The notes: a model not told the origin generated them from the sequence alone. A stretch of DNA of 64,000 bases from Pseudomonadota bacterium (GCA_016719885.1 JADJYF010000003.1:85857-149856), one strand, 5' to 3'. Numbered from the stretch's first letter, positions 39,261-49,000 are shown. Translations and numbers: made by a program.

Positions 39261-40831
39261 GCGCGGCGCGCGCGAGCGGCATCCTGTTGCATCCCACTTC
39301 GCTGCCGGCGCCGCTGGATGACGACGGCCAGGCGCGTGATGCCGGCAGCGGCGACTTCGGCGCCGCGGCGCGGCGCTTCATCGACTGGCTGGCGAGCGCC
39401 GGCCAGAGCTTGTGGCAGGTCTTGCCGTTCAACCCGGTCGGGCCGGGCTTTTCGCCCTACACCAGTTCCGCCGCCCATGCCGGCAATCCGCTCTTGATCG
39501 CGCCCGATGAACTGGCCGCGCTCGGCCTGCTCGATGGCGCCATGCTGGCGAACGAATACGCGCGCCTGCAATGCGCGCCGGATCGCATCGAGGTGGAGAG
39601 CTGCCAACGGCTGCGCATGCGCCTCTTGCATCTCGCCGCCGGCGCCTTCTTCGCCGAGGCCGCGCGCTTCGCGCCCCTGCACGAGGAATTCCGCGCGTGG
39701 TGCGCGGCCGAGCGCGCGTGGCTGGACGACTACAGCCTGTTCATGGCCCTGCGCGGACGCCACGGCGAGCACTGCCCGTGGACGCAATGGCCGGCGGCGC
39801 TGGCGGCGCGCGAACCGGCGGCGCTCCGCACGGCACGCGCGGGCCTGTCGGCGGAATGCGATTTCTGGTGCTTCGTGCAGTGGAGTTTCGCGCGCCAATG
39901 GCAGGCGCTGCGCGACTACGGCGCGGCGCGCGGCATACGCATCGTCGGCGATCTGCCGATCTACGTGTCCTTCGACAGCGTCGAGGTGTGGGCAGCGCGT
40001 GATTTGTTCGAGCTCGACCAAGCGGGCCTGCCCCTCGTGGTGGCCGGCGTGCCGCCGGATTATTTCAGCGCCGAAGGCCAGCGATGGGGCAACCCGCTGT
40101 ATCGCTGGCGGCGCCACGCCGAACAGGGCTACGCGTGGTGGCTGGCGCGCATGCGCTCGGCGTTGCGCCACGCCGACATCGTGCGCATCGATCATTTCCG
40201 CGCGCTCGAGTCCTACTGGGAAGTCGATGCCGCCGCGCGCACCGCGATCGAAGGACGCTGGCGGCCGGGGCCGGGTCTCGAATTCTTCACCGCGCTCGAG
40301 AGCGGCCTTGGACTGGCGCGCGGCGCGTTGCCGGTGATCGCCGAAGACCTCGGCACCATCACGCCGGCCGTGCACGCCCTGCGTCGCGCCGCCGGCCTGC
40401 CCGGCATGCGCGTGCTGCAGTTCGGCTTCGCCGCCGACGCGCGCGATCTCAACCTGCCGCACAACCTGCCGGAAGACTGCGCGGTCTACACCGGCACGCA
40501 CGACAACGATACCAGCCTCGGCTGGTTTGCCGGTGCCGGTGGCCATGAGCGCGACTTCGCGCGCACCTATCTCAAGACCGACGCTCACGAGATCGGCTGG
40601 GACCTCATCCACGCGGCATCGATGTCGACCGCGCGTTACGCCATCTATCCCCTGCAGGATGTGCTGGGCCTGGGCAGCGAAGCGCGCATGAACACGCCCG
40701 GCGTGGCCGACGGCCAATGGCGCTGGCGCTTCGAGTGGCGGCAGCTACAGGACTGGCAGGCGCGTCGCCTGCGCCAGATCTCGGCGGTACATGGGCGCAA
40801 TGGTTTGGATATAGGCCAGGCGCTGCGTTGA
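39257..40831 (+). CDS. malQ: 4-alpha-glucanotransferase (amylomaltase)
   Basis: MalQ rearranges maltodextrins so that phosphorylase can use them. The 524-residue GH77 enzyme has FNPVGPGFSPYTSSAAHAGN, GDLPIYVSFDSVEVWA, the nucleophile segment VRIDHFRALESYWEV, the acid/base VIAEDLGTITPAVHALR, and YTGTHDNDTSLGWF. It overlaps glgX at ATGA and is the last gene of the degradative operon. A cluster of three repeats follows 13 bases after the stop and may end transcription. Confidence 0.95.
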   Translation: MSAARASGILLHPTSLPAPLDDDGQARDAGSGDFGAAARRFIDWLASAGQSLWQVLPFNPVGPGFSPYTSSAAHAGNPLLIAPDELAALGLLDGAMLANEYARLQCAPDRIEVESCQRLRMRLLHLAAGAFFAEAARFAPLHEEFRAWCAAERAWLDDYSLFMALRGRHGEHCPWTQWPAALAAREPAALRTARAGLSAECDFWCFVQWSFARQWQALRDYGAARGIRIVGDLPIYVSFDSVEVWAARDLFELDQAGLPLVVAGVPPDYFSAEGQRWGNPLYRWRRHAEQGYAWWLARMRSALRHADIVRIDHFRALESYWEVDAAARTAIEGRWRPGPGLEFFTALESGLGLARGALPVIAEDLGTITPAVHALRRAAGLPGMRVLQFGFAADARDLNLPHNLPEDCAVYTGTHDNDTSLGWFAGAGGHERDFARTYLKTDAHEIGWDLIHAASMSTARYAIYPLQDVLGLGSEARMNTPGVADGQWRWRFEWRQLQDWQARRLRQISAVHGRNGLDIGQALR

Positions 40832-40844
40832 TTGCCGCGCTCGA

Positions 40845-40910
40845 TGTCAGACTGAAGTCTGACCCACAGGGAAAGGCTTCTTGTTTTGTGGGTCGGACTT
40901 CAGTCTGACA
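40845..40910. repeat. REP-like inverted pair, family A (pair 5)
   Basis: The arms are at 40845-40868 and 40887-40910, with an 18-base spacer and heads inward. The second arm has A-to-G in the stem (GTCGGACTTCAGTCTGAC), which can still pair as G-U in RNA. The pair lies between convergent malQ and the AsmA-like gene. Confidence 0.92.
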
Positions 40911-40920
40911 CTTCGCATCG

Positions 40921-40943
40921 TGTGCGAATGAATTCGCACCTAC
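40921..40943 (-). repeat. REP-like single element, family B
   Basis: A single copy reads, on the minus strand, GTAG followed by the perfect palindrome GTGCGAATTCATTCGCAC. It is 10 bases from family A pair 5 and 3 bases from the stop of the AsmA-like gene, so the two repeat families are stacked in one convergent gap. Confidence 0.88.
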
Positions 40944-40946
40944 GGG

Positions 40947-43900
40947 TCAGGGCGCGGCCGGCTCGGCCTTTTCCGGCTCCACCGCCGGCGTGGTGCCCAC
41001 CACTTTCTCCAGGCGATTGTCGCGGCGTTCGTGCTGCAGGGCTTCGCGGCGGCGGCTGTCGCTGTCGAACCAGCGGTACTCGAGATTGCCGATGATGCCG
41101 GAGATCGGCCGTAGGAAAGCGCCCTTGGTGGTGCCGTCGGCGGCGTGGTTGATGACGTCCTCGAAATTCGATTCCGGCGCCGCCGCCGAGCCCCAGATGC
41201 GGAACTCCGGGCCGCGCCAGTAGCCGAGCTCGTTACGCGTGTCCTGCATGAGATCCATGCTGTAGAGGATCGCCGCGCCGCGCCCCAGCATGTCGAGATG
41301 GGCGTTCAGCTCCAGCGGCGCGTCGAAGATGTCGCTGCCGTCTTCATGGGCGATGCCGCCGGTGGCGGTCAGCGCGATGGTGGGGCTCAGCACCTGGAAC
41401 TGTTCGATGGTGACGTTACGTGATTCATCACGCTTGAGATGGATGTCGATGGTGTCGTAATCGATCTGGGCAATGTAGTTGACGAGGCGCGCGATGGCGC
41501 CGGCGCCGAAGCCGCCGGTCGGCACGTAGGACAGGGTTTCGCCGACCAGGCCCAGCACGTCCGAGGCGCCGAGCATCAGCCCGCTGTCGGGCGGCAAGGG
41601 CCGGAACAGGCCTTCGCGGCTCTGCATGGCGATGTCGAACAAGACCTTGTTGCGCAGCTGCGAGAAATTCGGGAACTGGCCGAAGGCCTTCACGTCGACG
41701 CCGAACAGGCCCTCGACGCGCGGCTTCTCGCCCGGCACCAGTTCGGTGAAGAACTGGTTGAGGTTGAAGTCCTTGATGTTGCCGACGATGTCGAGGTCGT
41801 AGGGTTGCGCGGCGTCCTTGTCGAAGCGCGTGGTGCCCTCGAAACGCAGCGCGCTGTCGTGGAAATGCGCCTTGATGCCATTGAGGGCGAGCCTGCGACT
41901 GCGCAGGTCGACCTGCCCGCCGACGTCGGTGAAGGCCAGGTAGTCGGTGTAGAAGAGCTTGTCGACCTGCAGGTTGACCACCACCGCCGGCGGCACCACT
42001 TTCCACGCCGCCTTGGTGTCGGGTGTTTCGTTGAGCGCGAGCTTGGCCGGCTTGGCCGGCGCGTCCTTGGCTTCCGGCGTGGCCGGCAGTGACACGCTGC
42101 CGCTCTTGATGGCCTGGGCGGTGGCGAGGATGTCGTTGAGATAGAACACCTCGCTCGCGATGTCGAGATTCAAGATGCGCACTTCGTCCGGCTGCGGCGC
42201 GTAGTGCGCGACCACCGTGGCATTGCTGACGCCCGACTTGCCGCGCCCGATCAGGGGCGCATCGAAGCTGAAACCGCGGCCGTCCGCCGCCATTTCTCCC
42301 GTGACCGGGAATTCGAAGGTCTGGATGGCCAGCGGCTCATCGGACGCGAGGTTGTCGAGCACCGCGTTGGCGCTGATCTTGCGCGCGCTGTCGACGTCGA
42401 TCTTGACCGCCAGCTTGCCGCTCTTGAGCTTGTGCCCCGGCATCACCGCCGGCTGCGCGAGGAGCTGCGGCAGATCGGCCTTGAGTTCGGTGGCGAGCGC
42501 GGTCAAGGGCACGGTGTTGTCCGGATCGATATCGGCGAGGACATGGCCGGTCAGGGCCGGTGCCGCCGGCTGCGCGGCAAATGTCAACGCCAGCTTGTCG
42601 AGATCGGTGCGGATCTCATGGCCTTCGACGCGCACGCTGGCCTCGCTCGCCACCGAGAATTCACGCAGCAGTTCGCGCGGACCGTCGTTGACGCGGATGG
42701 CATCGATGCCGAGCGGCGCCAGGGTCGAGGCGCGCAGGATGCGCCCGTCGGAACGGATGCGCAGGCTGGAATTGATCTCGGCGAAACTGACCGGGCCCAA
42801 GGGCACGAAGTGGTTCAAGGTCTCGGACGACAGGTCCTTGATGTCGAGCGCCGCCGCGCCGACGAAGTGCTGGGCGAGATCCTCGCCCGCCGCGAGCTGG
42901 GTTTTCAGCACCAGGCCCGGCGTCGCTTCCAGCGTCGCGGTCGCACGCTCGCCGACCTTGAGCTCGGCGCGACTGCGCTTGACCTGGATGGTGTCGGCCT
43001 GGATGCCGAGATCGAAATCGAGAGCAGCCTTGAGCGGCAGCGCCGGCAGCGGTTCGGCGAGCGCCGAGGCCACCACCGGCTGGGCGGCGACGCGTCCGAC
43101 ATCCAGCGCCAGCCGGCCGCTGGTCGCTACCTGCACGGGCTTGTCGGCCTGCGTGTGCAAGGACACGTTCAGTTCGCCATTGACGAGGCTGCCGCCACCG
43201 CTGCGGATGCTGAGATTACGCAAGGCCGCGCGCGTGTCGCTGGCGCTGTAGGCGAGATCGGGGGTGACCTTGATCGACAGGTCACGCAGCAGCGGCTGGC
43301 CGTCGCGCGTGACGCTCAGGTGTTCGATGCTGAGTGGCGCCGATGGGCTCAAGGTGACGCTGCCGGCACTGGGCGCCACCAGTTTGAAGTCGGCGCTGGC
43401 GATGCGGCCACCGAGCGTCATGCCCTGCAGCAAGGGGTTCAACCACGCGAGTTCGACACTGCGCGTGGCGAGCGTGGCGAGATCGCCCTCGGGGTTGCTG
43501 AGCGTGACGCTGTCGCCGAGCGTGAAGTGGAAAGGCCGCAGGCCGTCGAGTTCGACCAGCTTGGGCCGGTCGACGCCGCTCACTTCGAGGGCGGCCTTCT
43601 CGATCGACAAGGCCTTGCCGTGCTGCGCGACGATGCCTTTCCAGGCGAGGCTGGTGCCGGCCGGCAAGGGATAATCCTTGATGCGTTCGACGGCGGCCGG
43701 CACGCCGGCCACGGCGTCGTAATGCAGCGCCGCCTGGGTCCGGAAACGCCAGGTCGGCTGCGCATCGTCGCTGTGCTTGCTGGCGGCCTTGATGCTGAAT
43801 TCGACGAGTGGCTGGTCGGCGACGGAGACACTCGCATCGTTGAGTGCGAAGCGCAGGAAATCCGGTGACCAGCTGGCGCTCGGGCTGACGCGCATGTCGA

Positions 43901-45428
43901 GATTCTCGATGAGCACCGTTTCGCCGGTCGCCTTGGGCGCTTCAGGTGCGGCATCGTCGGCGGGCGGCGCCGATTCTACGCTCGCCACGCGCACCTTGCC
44001 GAGCAAGCTGGGCGCCAGCGCCGCCAGGCGTATGCGCTTCTGTTCGTCAATGCCGAGCGCGAACGGCCCGAGCAGTTCGCCGTTCAGCACATGACCGGGC
44101 GCCAGGCCCTGCAGCCACGCCAGCGGCAACGGCCCGAGCGCGAGGCGCGCGAGTTCGCGCGGCGTGTCGAGCACGGTCATGGGCTCGGCGAACGGCAAGG
44201 TGAACGGTGCACCGAGCACGGCCGACAGGCGATTGACCAGGTTGTTGTCGACCACGTTGACATCGAGGTCGGCGAGCGTGAGCTCTCTGGCGTCGAAACT
44301 GGCGTGGGTCGTCAACGCCAGGTCGACGTGCGCCGGCAGGGCCGGCGTTTCACCGAGCACGCGCTCGAGGGCGCTGACGCGGGTGCGCGATTCCAGCGCC
44401 AGCGTGCCGCGGGTATGCAGGGTGTCGAATTCGAACTGGCCATGGCTGTCGGTGACGAGTTCCGGCAGCGGCGCGCCGGCGCTGAGCGCGACCAGCAGCT
44501 TGGCGATATCGGCGACGCGGTAGTGCCCGCGAAACACGCCGTCCTCGCCATGGTAGCGGCCCGTCACCTCGATGCGCGTCGGCATGTCGTTGCCGAGGCG
44601 AATACGCAGTGCGTGGGACTCGGGATCGGGAATGATGCGGGTGCTGCCATCGGCGGCGGACACGCGCCGCGGTTCATGACGCTGCTCGAGCGCTTCCGGC
44701 GGCGGCTCGACTTCCAGCATCACTTCCAGGTGTTGAGGATCGGCGGCCGGTGGCAGCGGCAGATCGGTATCGAGCTTCACGTCCAACAGGCGCACGCGAC
44801 CGCGGTTCAACTGCGTGATGGCCGCCACGCCGCTAACCGCGAGCGGCGGCACATCGGCGCCGCGCTCGAACGCGCCTTCGAGCCTGAGGTTGCCGACCCT
44901 GAGCGGTGCGAAGCCGCTGCCGTGCAGGGTCAATGCAAGCTTGTGGTCGTTGGCGAGCAGCACCGACAGGCGCGCGTCGAGAGTGTCGAGTTTCAAGGCG
45001 TAACCGCTGTTCATGGCGGCCAGCACGCCGGGGAACGGTGTGCTCGCCGGCGCGCCGGGCGGCACGCGCGACACGTCCACCAGCGTGTCACGCAATTGAA
45101 GATCCCGCAGGGAAACGGTATGGGCCAGGGCGGCCAGGGGATTGAAGCCCACGCTGAGAGCGCCGATGTGATAACGACCGCCGCCCACGCTGATATCGAC
45201 ACCGCGCAACTCGGCCGACCACGGCACGACGTGGATGAACTCGATGGCCAGGCTGTCGAGCTTGGGGCCGAGCTTCTCGAGCACGAACTCGCGCTGCACG
45301 CTCGGGCGGGTGACATAAATGAACAGCAGCAGCAAGAGCAGCGACACGCCGCCCACCACTGCATGACGGCGCCCGAGCTTGCGTTCGCGGGCCCAGCGCC
45401 TCAGCGCTTCGATACGCGGGTCAGGCAT
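40947..45428 (-). CDS. AsmA-like / DUF748 envelope protein
   Basis: The 1493-residue protein has a basic N-terminus and one membrane anchor (about residues 25-41, VVGGVSLLLLLLFIYVT). It is followed by a very long, mostly beta periplasmic part, with repeated LxLxDVxV-type strands and the ELRGVDISVGGGRYHIGALSVGFNPLAAL block near the start. The C-terminal part with AINDILATAQ-like and YKFFNDFNLNQFF-like DUF748 features continues to EYRWFDSDSRRREA. DUF748 proteins belong to the AsmA/TamB group, thought to bridge the periplasm and move lipids to the outer membrane. It is single-gene and convergent with malQ. The function is inferred from family only. Confidence 0.83.
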   Translation of the reverse strand: MPDPRIEALRRWARERKLGRRHAVVGGVSLLLLLLFIYVTRPSVQREFVLEKLGPKLDSLAIEFIHVVPWSAELRGVDISVGGGRYHIGALSVGFNPLAALAHTVSLRDLQLRDTLVDVSRVPPGAPASTPFPGVLAAMNSGYALKLDTLDARLSVLLANDHKLALTLHGSGFAPLRVGNLRLEGAFERGADVPPLAVSGVAAITQLNRGRVRLLDVKLDTDLPLPPAADPQHLEVMLEVEPPPEALEQRHEPRRVSAADGSTRIIPDPESHALRIRLGNDMPTRIEVTGRYHGEDGVFRGHYRVADIAKLLVALSAGAPLPELVTDSHGQFEFDTLHTRGTLALESRTRVSALERVLGETPALPAHVDLALTTHASFDARELTLADLDVNVVDNNLVNRLSAVLGAPFTLPFAEPMTVLDTPRELARLALGPLPLAWLQGLAPGHVLNGELLGPFALGIDEQKRIRLAALAPSLLGKVRVASVESAPPADDAAPEAPKATGETVLIENLDMRVSPSASWSPDFLRFALNDASVSVADQPLVEFSIKAASKHSDDAQPTWRFRTQAALHYDAVAGVPAAVERIKDYPLPAGTSLAWKGIVAQHGKALSIEKAALEVSGVDRPKLVELDGLRPFHFTLGDSVTLSNPEGDLATLATRSVELAWLNPLLQGMTLGGRIASADFKLVAPSAGSVTLSPSAPLSIEHLSVTRDGQPLLRDLSIKVTPDLAYSASDTRAALRNLSIRSGGGSLVNGELNVSLHTQADKPVQVATSGRLALDVGRVAAQPVVASALAEPLPALPLKAALDFDLGIQADTIQVKRSRAELKVGERATATLEATPGLVLKTQLAAGEDLAQHFVGAAALDIKDLSSETLNHFVPLGPVSFAEINSSLRIRSDGRILRASTLAPLGIDAIRVNDGPRELLREFSVASEASVRVEGHEIRTDLDKLALTFAAQPAAPALTGHVLADIDPDNTVPLTALATELKADLPQLLAQPAVMPGHKLKSGKLAVKIDVDSARKISANAVLDNLASDEPLAIQTFEFPVTGEMAADGRGFSFDAPLIGRGKSGVSNATVVAHYAPQPDEVRILNLDIASEVFYLNDILATAQAIKSGSVSLPATPEAKDAPAKPAKLALNETPDTKAAWKVVPPAVVVNLQVDKLFYTDYLAFTDVGGQVDLRSRRLALNGIKAHFHDSALRFEGTTRFDKDAAQPYDLDIVGNIKDFNLNQFFTELVPGEKPRVEGLFGVDVKAFGQFPNFSQLRNKVLFDIAMQSREGLFRPLPPDSGLMLGASDVLGLVGETLSYVPTGGFGAGAIARLVNYIAQIDYDTIDIHLKRDESRNVTIEQFQVLSPTIALTATGGIAHEDGSDIFDAPLELNAHLDMLGRGAAILYSMDLMQDTRNELGYWRGPEFRIWGSAAAPESNFEDVINHAADGTTKGAFLRPISGIIGNLEYRWFDSDSRRREALQHERRDNRLEKVVGTTPAVEPEKAEPAAP

Positions 45429-45658
45429 GCGCCCTCTTTTTGAGTGTCCGCTGTTCCATGCAGCTTGCTGTCGTCACCGTTGCCGTTCGGCAGGTGGGAT
45501 ATTGGCATGACGTCGCACCGGAATGAAGCGGCCGCGGTCACAAGCTTCGCTGCCTCGAATGCGCAGCGTGACGCGCGACTTGAGCGCAGCACGCGTCGAC
45601 GCTCATCATAGCCGCCGGGCGCGCGGCCACTCCGCGTGCAAGACATGCAAGAAGCATC

Positions 45659-45955
45659 ATGAGCGCAGCGCCACACTTCATCGACGACCCTGCCTACGCG
45701 ACGTTTCGCGAAATGGACAGCCGCCATGGCCGCGCCAAGGGCGATGCCTTTCGCGCCTTCAAGGCGCTGGGGGCGCGCCTGGAGGAAGGCCGCGACTTCC
45801 ATTGCTGCGATCGGCGCGTGGACGGCGAACGTTTCGACCTGCTCGAAGCCAGTGGTCGCCTCTACCGTGGCACCGTGAACGGCGTGTTGCTGGGGCCGGC
45901 CGCGCAGGCCGCCATCGCGGCGATGTTCGAAGGCGACCATTCCCCGAGTGCGTAA
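45659..45955 (+). CDS. Small protein of unknown function
   Basis: The 98-residue product has no family I recognise. It is soluble and mixed alpha/beta by eye, with HFIDDPAYATFREMDSRHGRAKGDAF and a cysteine pair in DFHCCDRRVDGERFDLLE. The ATG gives a compact protein, and codon use matches the neighbours. It diverges from the AsmA-like gene across about 230 bases and is followed by a SnoaL-like gene 73 bases on. It could be a spurious frame, but its third-position GC bias supports coding. Confidence 0.6.
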   Translation: MSAAPHFIDDPAYATFREMDSRHGRAKGDAFRAFKALGARLEEGRDFHCCDRRVDGERFDLLEASGRLYRGTVNGVLLGPAAQAAIAAMFEGDHSPSA

Positions 45956-45977
45956 TGCGCGGTGGCGCCGGCCGCCC

Positions 45978-45983
45978 TAGAAT
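45978..45983 (+). promoter_or_regulatory. Possible -10 element (TAGAAT)
   Basis: TAGAAT lies 45 bases before the SnoaL-like ATG and sits in the loop of a small CCGCC/GGCGG inverted repeat (45973-45990). It resembles the hexamers at 10687 and 26667. No clear -35 box is visible. Confidence 0.28.
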
Positions 45984-46028
45984 CAGGCGGGCGCGCCGTG
46001 GGGCGCGCGCAACCAGTCGGGGGAGACC

Positions 46029-46475
46029 ATGGCCAGCAATCTCGAAGAGATCGAACAGATCAAGCAGCTCAAGGCGCGCTACTTCCGCCACATGGATACG
46101 CGGGTGTGGGAAGAATGGCGCAAGTGTTTCACCGCCGACGTGGTCGCCACCTATGACGGCCCGCCGCGCCTGGATCCGACCGCGCCGCTCGATCCCATCA
46201 CCTGCAGCGGCCGTGACAACCTGGTGGCGGCGGTCAGCGGCCTGTTCGTGGTCGCGCGTTCCATCCACCAGGGCTACATGCCGGAAATCGAACTGACCAG
46301 CCCCACCACCGCCAAGGGCATCTGGTCGATGTGGGACTTCATCCGCTCGCCCAAGGGCACCTTCAAGGGCTGGGGCCATTACCACGAGGACTACGTGAAG
46401 GAAGGCGACGAATGGAAGATCAAGAAGATCTACCTGTCGCGCCTGCATACCGAGGAGACCTGGGGCGGGGTGTAA
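46029..46475 (+). CDS. SnoaL-like (NTF2-fold) protein
   Basis: The 148-residue protein is of the SnoaL_4 type, with the opening IEQIKQLKARYFRHMDTRVWEEWRKCFTADV and a C-terminal YHEDYVKEGDEWKIKKIYLSRL. That is the usual cone-shaped NTF2 fold of small dehydratases, isomerases and hydrolases such as those in steroid and aromatic degradation. The ribosome-binding GGGGGAGA-like bases precede the ATG. A repeat pair follows 18 bases after its stop. Its substrate is unknown. Confidence 0.82.
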   Translation: MASNLEEIEQIKQLKARYFRHMDTRVWEEWRKCFTADVVATYDGPPRLDPTAPLDPITCSGRDNLVAAVSGLFVVARSIHQGYMPEIELTSPTTAKGIWSMWDFIRSPKGTFKGWGHYHEDYVKEGDEWKIKKIYLSRLHTEETWGGV

Positions 46476-46493
46476 AGCTCGCCCGATGCTTTT

Positions 46494-46578
46494 TGTGGGT
46501 CAGACTTCAGTCTGACATCGCTGTCGCCTGCCAACGGGATGAATTGTCGAGTCGTGTCAGACTGAAGTCTGACCCACA
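46494..46578. repeat. REP-like inverted pair, family A (pair 6)
   Basis: The arms are at 46494-46517 and 46555-46578, both perfect, with a 37-base spacer and TGTGG heads outward. The pair lies between two plus-strand genes, the SnoaL-like gene and the luciferase-like oxidoreductase. Confidence 0.93.
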
Positions 46579-46616
46579 AATTTTCCTGCCAGCCTCACAC
46601 TTCGAGGAGTCGTTTC

Positions 46617-47480
46617 ATGGATTTCGGCATCGTGTGCTTTCCCACCGACACCAGCATCGAGCCGCAGGATCTCGCGCCGGCACTCGAGGCGCGCGGCTTC
46701 GAATCGCTGTTCTACGCCGAACACACCCACATCCCGACCAGTCGCCGCTCGCCGTTCGTCGGCGGCGGCGAACTGCCGGCCATGTACTGGCACAGCCACG
46801 ACCAGTTCGTGGCGCTGTCGATTGCCGCCGCCACCACGCGTACGCTGAAACTCGGCACCGGCGTGACGCTGGTCACCGAGCACGACCCGATCAATCTCGC
46901 CAAGGCCGCGGCGTCGCTCGACCGGCTGTCGGGCGGCCGCCTGCTGTTCGGCATCGGCGCCGGTTGGAACGCCGAGGAGATGGAAGACCACGGCGTGGCC
47001 TTCGCCGATCGCTGGAAGGTGACGCGCGAACGCATGCTCGCCATCCGCAGCATCTGGCGCGACGACGTGCCGGAATACCATGGCCAGTTCGTCGACCTGC
47101 CGCCGATGTGGTGCTGGCCCAAGCCATTGCAGGCCGGCGGCCCGCCGGTGCTGATGGGCGCCTATTCGAAATACGTGCCGGCGCGCATCGCCGAGTACTG
47201 CGACGGCTGGATGCCGATAGAAGGCTTGATTGAAGACATCCCGGCTGCGCTCGACGATATTCGCGCCGCCATGCGCGCGCGCGGCCGCGACCCGTCCAAG
47301 CTCGACGTCACGGTGCTGGCCGAGGTGCGCGCACAGCGCGGTTTCGACCCGGCGCGCCTCGAACGCATGCTGGCCACGGGCGCCAACCGCGTGCTGTTGC
47401 CGCTGGCGGACTTTCCGCGCGACGAGGCGCTCGCCATCCTGGATGACTACGCCGCCGCGATCGCGCGGGTGCGGGGCTGA
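46617..47480 (+). CDS. Luciferase-like (LLM) flavin/F420 oxidoreductase
   Basis: The 287-residue TIM-barrel protein is of the bacterial luciferase superfamily. It has GFESLFYAEHTHIPT near the N-terminus, LKLGTGVTLVTEHDPINLAKAAASLDRLSGGRLLFGIGAGWNAEEM, and GGPPVLMGAYSKYVPARIAEYCDGWMP. The sequence fits the group often labelled F420-dependent (TIGR03619-like), but no F420 synthesis gene is in the window and FMN is equally possible. It is preceded by a GAGGAG ribosome-binding site. It converges with the monooxygenase gene. Confidence 0.85.
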   Translation: MDFGIVCFPTDTSIEPQDLAPALEARGFESLFYAEHTHIPTSRRSPFVGGGELPAMYWHSHDQFVALSIAAATTRTLKLGTGVTLVTEHDPINLAKAAASLDRLSGGRLLFGIGAGWNAEEMEDHGVAFADRWKVTRERMLAIRSIWRDDVPEYHGQFVDLPPMWCWPKPLQAGGPPVLMGAYSKYVPARIAEYCDGWMPIEGLIEDIPAALDDIRAAMRARGRDPSKLDVTVLAEVRAQRGFDPARLERMLATGANRVLLPLADFPRDEALAILDDYAAAIARVRG

Positions 47481-47530
47481 GCCAAGCCGGCGCCTGCATG
47501 GCCGCGCAGGCGCCCGCCATGCGCGGATAA

Positions 47531-49000
47531 TCAGGCGCGAGGCGCGACCTCGTAGGCCTGCGCGTCGGCCGCGTGGGTACGCGCCACGAAGTCATCCATG
47601 GTGCCGGGGAAGTTGGTGACGAAACGCCCGCTCGCGGAGCGGTAGTAGAAATCACCGCCGCAGGCGGCCTGCCACACGTCGACGCCCGCCACGTCCTTCT
47701 GCAGTTCGTCGTTGTAGGCGGCCATGACTTCCGGACGCACGTCCAGCCACGCCAGCTTTTCGGCATCCAGGCGTTCGAGCTGACGCAGGATGTATTCGAC
47801 CTGCTGTTCGATCATGAACAGGATGCAGCCCTGGTTGGTGTTGGGGCCGTAGAGCATGAACAGGTTCGGAAAGCCGGCGGTGGTGATGCCGAGATAGGCC
47901 TGCGCGCCATCGCGCCAGGCGTCGCGCAGACGCGCGCCGTCGCGACCGCTGACGTCCAGCGCGTTGAGATAGGTGGTGGTTTCAAAACCCGTCGAGTAGA
48001 CGATGACGTCGAATTCGTGTTCCACGCCATCGCGCGTCAGTATGCCCGTGGCCGTGACGCGCTCGATGCCGTCGGTCACCAGCGAGACATTGTCGCGATT
48101 GAATATCGGGTAGTAGACGTCGGAGAACAGCGGCCGGCGGCAGCCGAAGGGATGCTTGGGCGTGAGCTTGCTACGCGTGGCTTCATCCTTGACCTCGGCC
48201 AGGCGCTCGAGGCCGGCGCGTTCGATGTCGGCCAGTACGGACTTGTCCTGGAAGGTGCACAGCGAATTCCACACGCGGTAGGTTTCGTCGCGGCTCTTTC
48301 TGACTTCCTCGGGATGCGCGCGGTAGAACGCCAGTTGCTCATCGCTGTAGGGCTGGTTGGCCTTGGGCACCACCCAGTTGGCGGTGCGCTGGAAAAGACT
48401 CAAGTGCGCGACCTTGGGCGCGAGTTCCGGTGCGAACTGGATGGCGCTGGCGGCCACGCCGATCACGCCCACGCGCTTGCCGGTGACATCGACCGAATGA
48501 TCCCAGCGCGCCGAATGAAAGTATTTGCCCTTGAAGTCGGCAATGCCGGCGATGGCCGGCCACACCAGGTTGTTGAACATGCCGAGCGCGCTCACCACCA
48601 CCTGCGCTTGCAGGATCTCACCGCTGTCGGTTTCGACATGCCATAACTGCCGGGCATCGTCCCAGCGCAGCGCCTTGACCGCGGTATTGAAGCGCATGTG
48701 CGGGCCGAGACCGTACTTGTCGGCGCACTGCTCGAAGTAGCCCAGGATCTCGCGTTGGCCGGCGAAGGGCCGCGACCAGTCGTTCTTCGGTTCGAAGGAA
48801 AAGGAATACAGGTGCGATTGCACGTCGCATTCGGCGCCCGGGTAGCTGTTGTGCCACCAGGTGCCGCCGAGGCCGGCAGCCTTGTCCATCATCAGGAAGT
48901 CGTCGATGCCGGCGCGCTTGAGTTGCATCGCCATGCACAGGCCACCGCCGCCGGTGCCGATGATGATGATGCGATGCGCGCGCGCGGTGGACTCGGTCAT
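47531..49000 (-). CDS. FAD-dependent Baeyer-Villiger-type monooxygenase
   Basis: The 489-residue flavoprotein has two Rossmann motifs (IIIIGTGGGGLCMAMQL and KRVGVIGVAASAIQF). The Baeyer-Villiger fingerprint FxGxxxHxxxW appears as FKGKYFHSARW around residues 160-170. GGTWWHNSYPGAECDVQSHLY is typical of enzymes that oxidise cyclic ketones, steroids or aryl ketones. In the NADPH-binding motif one expected Gly is Ala (GVAASA), which is common in the family. The start MTESTARAHR at 49000 is preferred over a longer upstream reading. The substrate cannot be told. Confidence 0.9.
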   Translation of the reverse strand: MTESTARAHRIIIIGTGGGGLCMAMQLKRAGIDDFLMMDKAAGLGGTWWHNSYPGAECDVQSHLYSFSFEPKNDWSRPFAGQREILGYFEQCADKYGLGPHMRFNTAVKALRWDDARQLWHVETDSGEILQAQVVVSALGMFNNLVWPAIAGIADFKGKYFHSARWDHSVDVTGKRVGVIGVAASAIQFAPELAPKVAHLSLFQRTANWVVPKANQPYSDEQLAFYRAHPEEVRKSRDETYRVWNSLCTFQDKSVLADIERAGLERLAEVKDEATRSKLTPKHPFGCRRPLFSDVYYPIFNRDNVSLVTDGIERVTATGILTRDGVEHEFDVIVYSTGFETTTYLNALDVSGRDGARLRDAWRDGAQAYLGITTAGFPNLFMLYGPNTNQGCILFMIEQQVEYILRQLERLDAEKLAWLDVRPEVMAAYNDELQKDVAGVDVWQAACGGDFYYRSASGRFVTNFPGTMDDFVARTHAADAQAYEVAPRA

